Below are positions 1 to 7,607 of a stretch of 64,000 nt of DNA, piece by piece. Positions within the stretch are counted from its first letter, which is position 1; each line of letters starts with the position of its first letter. The DNA is from Hoeflea sp. Lineage in GTDB: Bacteria > Pseudomonadota > Alphaproteobacteria > Rhizobiales > Rhizobiaceae. The position numbers and the translations under genes are program-made. The DNA is taken from positions 248,001-312,000 of the forward strand of contig NZ_NVXQ01000002.1 of assembly GCF_002733955.1 (NCBI RefSeq). Reading direction: 5' to 3'. The notes under the pieces were generated by a model. It worked only from the letters and a program-made list of their open reading frames with translations, was not told where the DNA came from and ran no database searches.

Positions 1-450
1 ATCGGCATCGCTGGCCGCCTTGAGCAGCAGCGGCGTCAGATCGCGGGTCAGCGTGAACAGGCCAGCCACATTGACCGACATTACCTTCGACCAGGCCGCG
101 TGCGGAAACTCCTCGTAAGGCGCGCCCCATGACACGCCGGCATTGTTGACCAGAATATTCAGCCTGTCGGTGCGCGCCTGCACCTCCTGCACCAGCGCCA
201 CCACGCCGTCGGCGGTGCCCACGTCGCCTGCGAACCCTTCGGCTTTTCCCGGCGCGCCCAGCGCGTTGATTTCATCGGCCACGCGGACGCAGTCCTCGCC
301 CTTGCGCGAGGCGATCAGCACCCGTGCCCCGGCCTGCACCAGCGCCGTGGCAATCATCCTGCCGATACCCGTTGCTCCGCCCGTGACCAGCGCCGTTTTT
401 CCGCTCACGCCAAAAAGACTGCCCAGATAGCCGTCGCTCACTTCACTCAT
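1..450 (-). CDS. SDR family oxidoreductase (3' end cut by window edge)
   Basis: The first 150 codons of a short-chain dehydrogenase/reductase lie here and the gene continues beyond base 1. The protein starts MSEVSDGYLGSLFGVSGKTA and shows the Rossmann glycine motif TGGATGIG near residues 27-34, which binds NAD(P), and the NNAG motif near residue 107. The catalytic Ser-Tyr-Lys part is outside the window, so activity cannot be judged. The ATG (448-450 on the complement) follows a strong GGAGG about 6 bases upstream. It is transcribed away from the TetR gene and probably shares that regulator's operator. The substrate is unknown; the context suggests oxidation of a hydroxyacyl-CoA or an alcohol. 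Confidence 0.9.
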   Translation of the reverse strand, partial: MSEVSDGYLGSLFGVSGKTALVTGGATGIGRMIATALVQAGARVLIASRKGEDCVRVADEINALGAPGKAEGFAGDVGTADGVVALVQEVQARTDRLNILVNNAGVSWGAPYEEFPHAAWSKVMSVNVAGLFTLTRDLTPLLLKAASDAD

Positions 451-527
451 GAATAACCTCCCCGCTGCGTTTTGGCGTTTCCGCCGCCGCATCGTTCCCT
501 GACAATAGCGCTGTCACGATAATTGAC

Positions 528-547
528 AACATACTCGATAGTATGTT
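528..547. promoter_or_regulatory. Palindromic operator in the SDR/TetR divergent promoter
   Basis: A perfect inverted repeat, AACATACT-CGAT-AGTATGTT (8-bp arms, 4-bp spacer), sits midway between the divergent SDR and TetR genes. Its size and position suit a TetR-family dimer and suggest self-regulation plus control of both transcripts. Binding by the adjacent regulator is inferred, not shown. Confidence 0.6.
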
Positions 548-637
548 CAACTCTTGGGCAACTGCAAGACGGGACGGCAATATTCTTCAACTCCACCGTC
601 CACGCATCCTCAAGACTGCACAGGGGCAAGCAGACAG

Positions 638-1297
638 ATGGCGACCGCCGCGCGATCGACCAAATACCGCCGCCAGAGCGACACCGAGCTGTCCCGCATG
701 GAAATCATGGAGGGCGCGGCACTCTGCTTCGAAGCCCGTGGTTACGCGGCCACCAGCCTGGACGAAGTCGCTGCCCGAATTTCCTCGACCAAGGGTCGGA
801 TCTACCATCACTACGGCTCCAAGGCCGAGCTGTTCCTCGACGTCTACCGCACCGGCATGATGATGAACTTCCAGGCCATCGAACCGCTGCTCGAACATGA
901 CATGCCGCCGATCGAGCGGCTGAAGGCCGTGCTCAAGGCGCATGTGCGCTGCGTCATCCGCACCAAGGCATTCCAGAACGTTGTCGGCCAGGGCGTCGAC
1001 ATGCTCAGGCACGGCACCATGCCGGCCAATGAACACGCCGAACTGGCGCAACTGGCTGAGCTGCGTGACGCCTATTCCGAGCATTTCAGCAAGGTGCTCG
1101 AGGACGCCAAGGCCGCGGGCGCGATTGACTACACCAACATCAAGATCGCGCTCAATTCGGTCTTCATGTGCATCAACGGACCCATCGTCTGGTTCACACC
1201 GCGAAAAGGCCAGGCCGAACACGAAATCGAAGCCCTCGCAGATGAGTGCGTGCTCTATGCGATCCGGCTTCTTGGCTACAGGGGTGAGATGTCGTGA
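638..1297 (+). CDS. TetR/AcrR family transcriptional regulator
   Basis: This 219-residue protein has an N-terminal TetR-type helix-turn-helix at about residues 17-63 (motif ATSLDEVAARISSTKGRIYHH), followed by a helical ligand-binding domain. The frame is open from 554, but ATG 638 starts closest to the family's usual N terminus (MATAARSTKYRRQ) and has GGGGCAAG upstream. It is divergent from the SDR and about 40 bp upstream of the acyl-CoA dehydrogenase, so it probably represses the whole catabolic cluster until an acyl-CoA-type effector binds. The effector is inferred from context only. Confidence 0.88.
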   Translation: MATAARSTKYRRQSDTELSRMEIMEGAALCFEARGYAATSLDEVAARISSTKGRIYHHYGSKAELFLDVYRTGMMMNFQAIEPLLEHDMPPIERLKAVLKAHVRCVIRTKAFQNVVGQGVDMLRHGTMPANEHAELAQLAELRDAYSEHFSKVLEDAKAAGAIDYTNIKIALNSVFMCINGPIVWFTPRKGQAEHEIEALADECVLYAIRLLGYRGEMS

Positions 1298-1336
1298 ACG
1301 GCATTTGACCGCAGATACAGTTGGAGGAGGATTTAC

Positions 1337-2581
1337 ATGACCCAGGCAAAGCCGATGGATCTTGGTATCACCAAGCATCTCGAACCCATTCTCGAGGCCG
1401 TGCGCGACATGGTTCGCAACGAGATCATGCCGCTCGACGAGGAGTTCCTCGCAGCCGTCGGCTCCGAGGGTGACCGCTGGAGCTACACCGCCCGCCAGAC
1501 CGAGATCCTCGAAGGCCTCAAGGCCAAGGCAAAGGCCCGCGGGTTGTGGAACCTCTGGCACACCCAGGCCGAAGACGGGCTGACCACGGTCGAATATGCC
1601 TATCTCGCCGAGGAAATGGGCAAGGCCAGCCTCGGTGCCGAAACCTTCAACTGCTCCGCACCCGACACCGGCAACATGGAAGTGCTTGACCGCTACTCCA
1701 GCGCCGAACACAAGAAACAGTGGCTCGAGCCGCTGCTCAACGGCGAAATCCGCTCCGCCTATCTGATGACCGAGCCCGATGTCGCCTCGTCCGACGCCAC
1801 CAATGTCTCGATGTCCTGTGTCCGCGATGGCGACGACTACGTGCTCAATGGCGAGAAATGGTGGGCCTCGGGCGTCGGCGATCCGCGCTGCAAGATCTAC
1901 ATCGTCATGGTTCGCACCGGCGATGACGACACGCCGAAGCATCAACGCCACTCGATGATCCTGGTGCCGGCAGACACCGCCGGAATCGAGAAGATCAGGC
2001 CGATGCAGGTCTACGGTCAGGATGACGCGCCACATGGCCATTTCCATGTCCGTTTCACCGACGTGCGGGTGCCGGCCAGCAATCTTCTGCTTGGCGAAGG
2101 TCGCGGGTTCGAGATCGCCCAGGGCCGGCTTGGACCGGGCCGCATCCACCATTGCATGCGCGCCATCGGCCAATCCGAAATGGCGCTCGAGCTGATGTGC
2201 AAACGCTCGCTGGAACGCGAAGCCTTCGGCAAGAAGATCGCCCAGCTCGGTGCCAATTATGATATCATCGCCGAATGCCGCATGGAGATCGAACAGGCCC
2301 GGCTTCTGTGCCTGAAGGCGGCCTGGATGATGGATCAGGGCGATGGCCGTGCCGCCGCTCCCTGGATCAGCCAGATCAAGGTGGTCGCGCCCCGGGTGGC
2401 GCTCAAGGTTACCGACGAGGCGGTGCAGATGTTCGGCGCGCAAGGGATCTCGCAAGACACGCCGCTGGCCCGCAGCTGGACCCATTTGCGCACGCTAAGG
2501 CTGGCGGATGGCCCCGACGCCGTCCACCGCCGCCAGGTGGCGCGCAACGAGCTCAAACGCTACACGCAGGAAAAGGTGTGA
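1337..2581 (+). CDS. Acyl-CoA dehydrogenase, ACAD10/11-like
   Basis: This 414-residue flavoenzyme has the three-part acyl-CoA dehydrogenase fold: N-terminal helical domain, middle beta domain ([15 protein letters not shown], near residue 140) and C-terminal helical domain. The C-terminal motif [13 protein letters not shown] (about 385-397) resembles the ACAD10/ACAD11 branch, where Asp (D391 here) occupies the place of the usual catalytic Glu. That branch includes enzymes acting on 4-phospho-acyl-CoAs made from 4-hydroxy acids, such as LvaC of levulinate catabolism; this substrate is an inference. ATG 1337 follows GGAGGAGG. The downstream MDR gene begins 6 bp after the stop, so they are probably co-transcribed. 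Confidence 0.93.
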   Translation: MTQAKPMDLGITKHLEPILEAVRDMVRNEIMPLDEEFLAAVGSEGDRWSYTARQTEILEGLKAKAKARGLWNLWHTQAEDGLTTVEYAYLAEEMGKASLGAETFNCSAPDTGNMEVLDRYSSAEHKKQWLEPLLNGEIRSAYLMTEPDVASSDATNVSMSCVRDGDDYVLNGEKWWASGVGDPRCKIYIVMVRTGDDDTPKHQRHSMILVPADTAGIEKIRPMQVYGQDDAPHGHFHVRFTDVRVPASNLLLGEGRGFEIAQGRLGPGRIHHCMRAIGQSEMALELMCKRSLEREAFGKKIAQLGANYDIIAECRMEIEQARLLCLKAAWMMDQGDGRAAAPWISQIKVVAPRVALKVTDEAVQMFGAQGISQDTPLARSWTHLRTLRLADGPDAVHRRQVARNELKRYTQEKV

Positions 2582-2587
2582 CCAGTC

Positions 2588-3553
2588 ATGAAGGCTATTG
2601 TCTGCCCTGAATACGGCCCGCTCTCCAATCTCGAATACCGCGACATGCCGGATCCGACACCGGGTCCCGACGAGATCGTGCTCCGCTCCGAGGCCATTGG
2701 CCTGAACTATCCCGACGGGCTGCTGGTTCAGGGGCTCTATCAGATGAAGCCCGAGACGCCCTTCGTCCCCGGCATGGAGGCCGGCGGCATTGTCGAAACG
2801 GTGGGCGCGAATGTCAGCCACCTCAAGCCCGGCGACCGGGCAGTGGTGATGCTCACCAATGGCGGCTATGCGGAGAAGGTGCTGGCCCCGGGCAGCCGGG
2901 CATTTCCGATACCTGACAGCATGGATTTCGCCGACGCCTGTGCGCTGATGTGCGCCTGGGGCACGTCGCACCATGCGCTCAAGCAACGCGCCGAACTTCA
3001 GCCCGGCGAAACCCTTCTGGTGCTCGGTGCCGCCGGTTCCACCGGGCTGGCCGCCATTTCCATCGGCAAGGCCATGGGTGCGCGGGTGATCGCGGTGGCT
3101 TCGAGCGAGGCTAAGCAGCAGGCCTGTCTAGAGGCCGGCGCAGACATCGCCCTGCCCTATGACGGTTTGCGCGAAGCGCTCAAGCAGCACGCGCCGGGCG
3201 GCGTCGATGTGGCCTTCGATCCGGTCGGCGGGACTGCCTTCGACGTGGCCGCGCGCGCCATGGCCCGCAACGGACGTTTGCTGGTGATCGGCTTTGCCTC
3301 GGGCGAAATCCCCAAGCTGCCGGTCAATCTGGTGCTGTTGAAGGAATATGCGCTGGTCGGCGTGTTCTGGGGCGCCTTCGTCGCCAAGGAACCCGACGTC
3401 TACGCCGCCAACAACCGCGAATTGTTTGCCTGGCATGCGCAAGGCCGCATCAAGACCCGGATCGATGAACAGCGGCCATTGTCCGATGCCGCAGCTGCGC
3501 TGCAGCGCATCCTCGACCGTGGCGCCATCGGCAAGACCATCCTGACCCCGTAA
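2588..3553 (+). CDS. NADPH:quinone oxidoreductase-like MDR protein
   Basis: This 321-residue medium-chain dehydrogenase/reductase has an N-terminal GroES-like domain (residues 1-120, ending in GDRAVVMLTNGGYAEKV) and a Rossmann domain with the nucleotide motif LGAAGSTGLAA near residue 145. The catalytic-zinc ligands of alcohol dehydrogenases are absent, as in quinone oxidoreductases and enoyl reductases. It starts 6 bp after the acyl-CoA dehydrogenase stop and ends 9 bp before another MDR gene, so it is the middle gene of an operon. It probably reduces an enoyl or quinone intermediate of that pathway; the exact reaction is unknown. Confidence 0.88.
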   Translation: MKAIVCPEYGPLSNLEYRDMPDPTPGPDEIVLRSEAIGLNYPDGLLVQGLYQMKPETPFVPGMEAGGIVETVGANVSHLKPGDRAVVMLTNGGYAEKVLAPGSRAFPIPDSMDFADACALMCAWGTSHHALKQRAELQPGETLLVLGAAGSTGLAAISIGKAMGARVIAVASSEAKQQACLEAGADIALPYDGLREALKQHAPGGVDVAFDPVGGTAFDVAARAMARNGRLLVIGFASGEIPKLPVNLVLLKEYALVGVFWGAFVAKEPDVYAANNRELFAWHAQGRIKTRIDEQRPLSDAAAALQRILDRGAIGKTILTP

Positions 3554-3562
3554 GGACATGAC

Positions 3563-4600
3563 ATGACTTTGCCTTCGAGCATGAATGCGCTGATCCTCAA
3601 GCATGATGGATACGGCAACACCCGCACCGGCGCGGCAATCGAAACGCTGGAGCCCTATCTCGAATATGGCGCCCTGCCCGTGCCAAAGCCCGGCCCCGGC
3701 CAGGTGCTGATCAAGGTGCGGATGGCCTCGATCAATCCGTCGGATCTCTATTTCATCAAGGGCGAATACGGTCAGCCGCGCATCAAGGGAGCGGCCGCGG
3801 GGTTCGAAGGTGTCGGCGACGTCGTCGACGGCAACGGTCTCTACGCCCGCTACCTCAAGGGCAAGCGCGTGGCCTTTGTCGGCGGCGTCGACGGCTCCGG
3901 CGCCTGGGCCGAGTATATCGTCGTCGAAGCGGCGATGTGCGTCGTGGTCAAGCTGGCGATGCGCGACGAGGATGCGGCGGGACACGTCGTCAACCCGGTG
4001 ACCGCATGGACCATGTTCGACATCGTCAAGGGCTCGGGCTCGAAGAGCTTTGTCTTCACCGCCGCCTTTTCCCAGCTCGGCAAGCTGATGGCCGGGCTGG
4101 CGCGCGACAATGGTTATGCGATGATCGCCGTCATCCGCAAGGAGAGCCAGGCAGCTCACCTGAAGGAGCTCGGCGCCAAGCATGTGCTGGTCCAGTCCGA
4201 TCCGGACTTCGCATCGAAGCTCGCCGCGCTGATGAAATCCGAGAAGCCGCGCATCCTGCTCGACGCCGTCGCCAACCAGATCTCAGCCGACATCTTCACC
4301 GCCATGCCGGCCCGCGCCCGCTGGATCGTCTACGGCAAGCTCGATACCGAGGCGCCGGCGCTCAACGAACCGGGTCAGCTTATTTTCATGAACAAGAAGA
4401 TCGAGGGCTACTGGCTGATGAACTGGTTCCGGCAGGCGTCGATCCTCACCAAGCTGAAGACGCTGCGCGCGGTGCAGAACCGCTTCATCACCGGCGCCTG
4501 GAGCACGGAAGTGGTGGCGACAGTCCGGCTGGCCGATGTCATGCACGACCTGCCCGAGGCGCTGAAGATCGGCGACGGCAAGGTCATGATCGTGCCATAG
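3563..4600 (+). CDS. Zinc-independent MDR family dehydrogenase
   Basis: This 345-residue protein is a second medium-chain dehydrogenase/reductase. Residues 30-130 form the GroES-like fold (PGPGQVLIKVRMASINPSDL), and the cofactor domain follows from about 150, with a degenerate glycine motif (FTAAFSQLGKLMAG). No structural or catalytic zinc cysteine cluster is visible. It closes the TetR-controlled operon and may be a crotonyl-CoA-reductase or enoyl-reductase relative. The 171 bp after it contain only an AT-rich promoter-like stretch before the DUF4864 gene. Confidence 0.85.
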   Translation: MTLPSSMNALILKHDGYGNTRTGAAIETLEPYLEYGALPVPKPGPGQVLIKVRMASINPSDLYFIKGEYGQPRIKGAAAGFEGVGDVVDGNGLYARYLKGKRVAFVGGVDGSGAWAEYIVVEAAMCVVVKLAMRDEDAAGHVVNPVTAWTMFDIVKGSGSKSFVFTAAFSQLGKLMAGLARDNGYAMIAVIRKESQAAHLKELGAKHVLVQSDPDFASKLAALMKSEKPRILLDAVANQISADIFTAMPARARWIVYGKLDTEAPALNEPGQLIFMNKKIEGYWLMNWFRQASILTKLKTLRAVQNRFITGAWSTEVVATVRLADVMHDLPEALKIGDGKVMIVP

Positions 4601-4771
4601 CCGGTCTGGCACGATAAACTTCTACATTAGTATATAATTCCAAGCTCATGTTTGGATTCGATATTCCACCATTGTTAAAGTGATTTCTCAGGCCGGGAAG
4701 AATTTTCATCGCGGTCTGAAACTTTCCATCCGGCGGCACCGTCCTACCTTTCACAGGCAGGAGGCCAGCTC

Positions 4772-5206
4772 ATGACACATCCCCACAGGTTCCCATTCAT
4801 CCTCGCGGCAACGCTGATCGCAGTGCTGACAAGTCTCGCCTCAGCGCGCGCCGACGACGCGGCGACGGCCCGCGGCGTCATCGAAAGCCAGATCACGGCC
4901 TTCCTCAATGACGATGCAGCCGCCGCCTATTCCTTTGCAGCGCCGTCGATCAAGCAGCTCTATCCCGACGAAGCCCGCTTCTTCAACATGGTCAAACGCG
5001 GCTACCAGCCGGTCTACCGGCCCGGCAATTTCGCCTTTGGCCGCTCGAAGGCCACCGGCGACGGCAGCAGCATTGTCCAGGAAGTCATCATCCAGGGCCC
5101 GGATGGTCAGGACTGGACTGCGCTCTATTCGCTGGAACGCCAGCCCGACGGCAGCTTCAAGATCGATGGCGTGCAGATGATCAGGGCCGCCAGCCCGCAG
5201 ACCTGA
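4772..5206 (+). CDS. DUF4864 domain-containing exported protein
   Basis: This 144-residue protein has a signal peptide (hydrophobic residues 7-24, likely cleaved after SARA) and a compact alpha+beta domain of the SnoaL/NTF2-like type that matches DUF4864 (motif FLNDDAAAAYSFAAPSIKQLYPD). No catalytic residues are known for this family. ATG 4772 follows a good CAGGAGG site. It is monocistronic, and a short hairpin (5207-5219) follows the stop. It probably acts in the periplasm; function unknown. Confidence 0.85.
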   Translation: MTHPHRFPFILAATLIAVLTSLASARADDAATARGVIESQITAFLNDDAAAAYSFAAPSIKQLYPDEARFFNMVKRGYQPVYRPGNFAFGRSKATGDGSSIVQEVIIQGPDGQDWTALYSLERQPDGSFKIDGVQMIRAASPQT

Positions 5207-5386
5207 GCCACGTCGTGGCCTGCCTGTTGTCGCAGCTTGCTCGGCGCGTCGGAACAAGGCCGCTCTCTCCGCGTTGAAGGGAACCCGCCGGCATTGCCAG
5301 CCGGCCGGATTTCCACCTATGCTCAGTGCCCCGGATCCCGGATCTTTCGGTATCGCGCGCCGGGCATCAACAGACGGAGACTTGCC

Positions 5387-5869
5387 GTGAGCGTCGCCTT
5401 CACCAAGGAAGAAAGTTCCGAGACCGCAGCCGAAACGCAGCTGCCCGACCGACCGATTTCCGCGCATCCCAATCTGGTGACATCGACCGGTCTGAAACAA
5501 CTGCAGGCAGAGCTTGCAACCGCGCGCACCGCGTTCGAGGCGGCCAACGGCATCGACGACGTCAACGAGAAGCGGCGTCAGCAGGCAGGCCCGTTGCGCG
5601 ATGCGCGCTATTTCGCCGAGCGGGTTCGTACCGCCCAGCTGATGCCCGATCCCGCGTCGCACGAGACCGTCGCCTTCGGCGCGACCGTCACCTACAGCCG
5701 CGACGGCAAGCCGCCGCAGACCTACCGCATTGTCGGCGAGGATGAAGCTGACCCGAAGACCGGAACAATCTCCTTTGCCTCGCCGGTCGCCCGCGCCCTG
5801 ATGGGCAAGGCCGTCGGCGATGTGGTCGAGACCGGCGAGTACGAGATCGAAGTGATTGCGATCGCCTGA
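5387..5869 (+). CDS. GreA/GreB-family transcription factor lacking the acidic tip motif
   Basis: This 160-residue protein starts at GTG 5387 (GGAGA 7 bases upstream); the frame is open further upstream without a convincing site. It has a coiled-coil (about residues 30-85) and a C-terminal FKBP-like GreA domain (about 95-160, ISFASPVARALMGKAVGDVV) that binds the RNA polymerase secondary channel. In GreA the coiled-coil tip carries DLSENAEY with catalytic acids; here the equivalent reads GPLRDARYF, so the leading Asp is a Pro. It may be a regulator without cleavage activity, or a nucleoside-diphosphate-kinase-regulator-like paralogue. The canonical greA would lie elsewhere. Confidence 0.85.
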   Translation: MSVAFTKEESSETAAETQLPDRPISAHPNLVTSTGLKQLQAELATARTAFEAANGIDDVNEKRRQQAGPLRDARYFAERVRTAQLMPDPASHETVAFGATVTYSRDGKPPQTYRIVGEDEADPKTGTISFASPVARALMGKAVGDVVETGEYEIEVIAIA

Positions 5870-5917
5870 CCAGTGGCGAGTCTGCATCGAGGATCTCCGC
5901 ATCGGGGCTGATCGACG

Positions 5918-5962
5918 GCATGTCCCGCTCAATCGGAGTCAATCGAGCGATAACGGACATGC
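5918..5962. repeat. Short palindromic repeat, copy A
   Basis: GCATGTC at 5918 pairs with GACATGC ending at 5962, enclosing CGCTC (5926-5930) and GAGCG (5945-5949). The flank CGATAACG.ACATGCAT is shared with a second copy at 25917-25965, while the inner stem differs. It resembles a dispersed palindromic element common in rhizobial genomes. It may act as an RNA-level hairpin after the GreA-like gene. Confidence 0.65.
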
Positions 5963-6780
5963 ATCATGTCTACGCGTTTTATCCGGACAGCCCAAACCGC
6001 TGCCGCGCGACAAGAGCCGCCGGGGGATGAGCTGCAAATCCGGAGGGCCGCACGCGGGCATTGCCTTACGGAAAAATAGAATGGGTGGCGCAACCTGCGC
6101 ACGGCCCGAGCATCGCCGGATGATGTCCGCATCCGACAGGCGGCGCCTTGCACTTCTCGGGAGTGGCTTATCCACCAGGGTCCCGCCCGGATTGCTCCAG
6201 TCACGGTCTGGACTGACCGCGCCAGAGGGTTTCGGGGAACCGGCACGGACGCTGAAGGTCAAAAACCTCACATGTCCGCCACAGGCCCGCACCGGTCTTC
6301 CCGCTCCGCGCATCCGCCTTTCGGCGGCCACGGAACGAAACCCGGCCCGGTGGCTGGCTTTGCACGCGTCTCAAAGAGACCCGCCCGCCAGCGGAACCCC
6401 GATGACCTCCGCCTCCTCCCGGGCCATGCCGCACGTTCCGGCACACCCCGAAAGGCCTTCCTCCCGCCTGGACCAACACGTTCACGTTCCATCCGGCAGC
6501 GGGAGCCCGGAAAGTGTGACACGGGTTTTCGGGGTGGGGAAAAGAATGACAGGAATGGATTTTTCTGTTTCACGGCCTGATAGGTGGCCGCGATGATGAA
6601 TTTGCTCTAGCGTCAGATCAGATAAGATGCATATGTCTGGTATCACACAAAAGTCCCTGGAATCGACACTGCCCGGCGGCAGATCGCGAACTGGCCGAAA
6701 ATCGAAGTATGACAGGTTGCCGGCGGGGCCATCTGTTTGACCAAACTAGACGTATTTTTGCGTTACAGGACACTTTGAGG
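5963..6780. other. Gene-poor stretch, no recognisable gene
   Basis: About 820 bp separate the GreA-like gene from the RsbQ-like gene. Open frames exist on both strands (for example 5856-6596 on plus and 5939-6331 on minus), but their translations are Arg/Pro/Gly-rich, overlap one another, lack convincing ribosome sites and match no family I know. I see no tRNA, tmRNA, RNase P or riboswitch signature. From about 6590 the base composition becomes AT-richer, which probably marks the promoter of the RsbQ/kinase pair. Confidence 0.5.
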
Positions 6781-6789
6781 GAGTGGCTC

Positions 6790-7596
6790 GTGGACATACT
6801 CATTCGAAACAATGTGACGGTAATCGGCGACGGAAACACGCCGCTCGTCTTCGCCCATGGCTATGGTTGTGATCAAAACATGTGGCGTTTGATCACTCCG
6901 GATTTCTTATCAGACTACAAGGTCGTACTCTATGATCTCACCGGCTCGGGCAAGTCCGACCTCGGGGCGTATGACTTCAAGAAATACAGCACCCTCGAAG
7001 GCCATGCGACAGACCTGATTGAAATCTGTGACGCGCTTGATTTGTCGGGTGCAGTCGTAGTCGGTCACTCAGTCAGCGCAATGTCCGCCGCGTTGGCTGC
7101 CAATCGCCAGCCGGAGCGGTTTTCGGCATTGGTGATGGTAGCGCCGTCACCATGCTACATCAATGATGGCGATTACACCGGAGGCTTTACGCCAGCAGAC
7201 ATCGAAGGACTTCTCGATTTTCTTGATACGAATTTTCTGGGGTGGTCGAGGGAAATGGCGCCCGCAATCATGGGCGTGCCGGACAAACCGCATCTTGCGG
7301 AAGAGCTGACCAACAGCTTCTGCCGGACCGATCCGTCAATTGCGCAGCATTTCGGCAGAGTGACCTTCATGTCCGACCATCGGCACGATGCAAAGAAGGT
7401 GAGCCTGCCAACCTTGATCCTACAGTGCAGCGAAGACATCGTCGCACCTGTAGCCGTCGGGGAATGGCTGCAGGACAATATAAGAGAAAGCCAGCTGGTC
7501 CTGATGAATGCAACGGGGCATTGCCCACATCTCAGCGCCCCGGCTGAAACAGTTTCTGCGATACGCGAGTTTCTGGGCGCGGATGCCAACACCTAA
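6790..7596 (+). CDS. RsbQ-like alpha/beta hydrolase
   Basis: This 268-residue protein starts at GTG 6790 behind GAGGGAG; the longer ATG start at 6709 has no family support. It closely resembles Bacillus subtilis RsbQ in length and motifs: HGYGCDQ near the oxyanion hole (residues 23-29), nucleophile elbow VGHSVSAM with S94, acid D216 (CSEDIVAP) and H244 (TGHCPH). RsbQ acts with the PAS domain of the phosphatase RsbP in energy-stress signalling and is structurally related to plant D14/KAI2 receptors. Here the next gene, 12 bp downstream, encodes a PAS-bearing histidine kinase instead, so the hydrolase probably feeds that sensor. Ligand unknown. Confidence 0.9.
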   Translation: MDILIRNNVTVIGDGNTPLVFAHGYGCDQNMWRLITPDFLSDYKVVLYDLTGSGKSDLGAYDFKKYSTLEGHATDLIEICDALDLSGAVVVGHSVSAMSAALAANRQPERFSALVMVAPSPCYINDGDYTGGFTPADIEGLLDFLDTNFLGWSREMAPAIMGVPDKPHLAEELTNSFCRTDPSIAQHFGRVTFMSDHRHDAKKVSLPTLILQCSEDIVAPVAVGEWLQDNIRESQLVLMNATGHCPHLSAPAETVSAIREFLGADANT

Positions 7597-7607
7597 CCTT
7601 TCGAGAT

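Noticed and set aside
587-2485. Long minus-strand open frame (632 codons) over the TetR and acyl-CoA dehydrogenase genes
   Set aside because: It is antisense to well-recognised genes, and its translation is rich in His/Arg/Gly with no family motifs, a GC-rich shadow.
5856-6596. 246-codon plus-strand frame after the GreA-like gene
   Set aside because: No ribosome site, it runs through the palindromic repeat, and its composition is dominated by Arg/Pro/Ser.
5963-6780. RNase P RNA, tmRNA or cobalamin riboswitch in the gene-free stretch
   Set aside because: None of the conserved core strings of these RNAs is visible on either strand.
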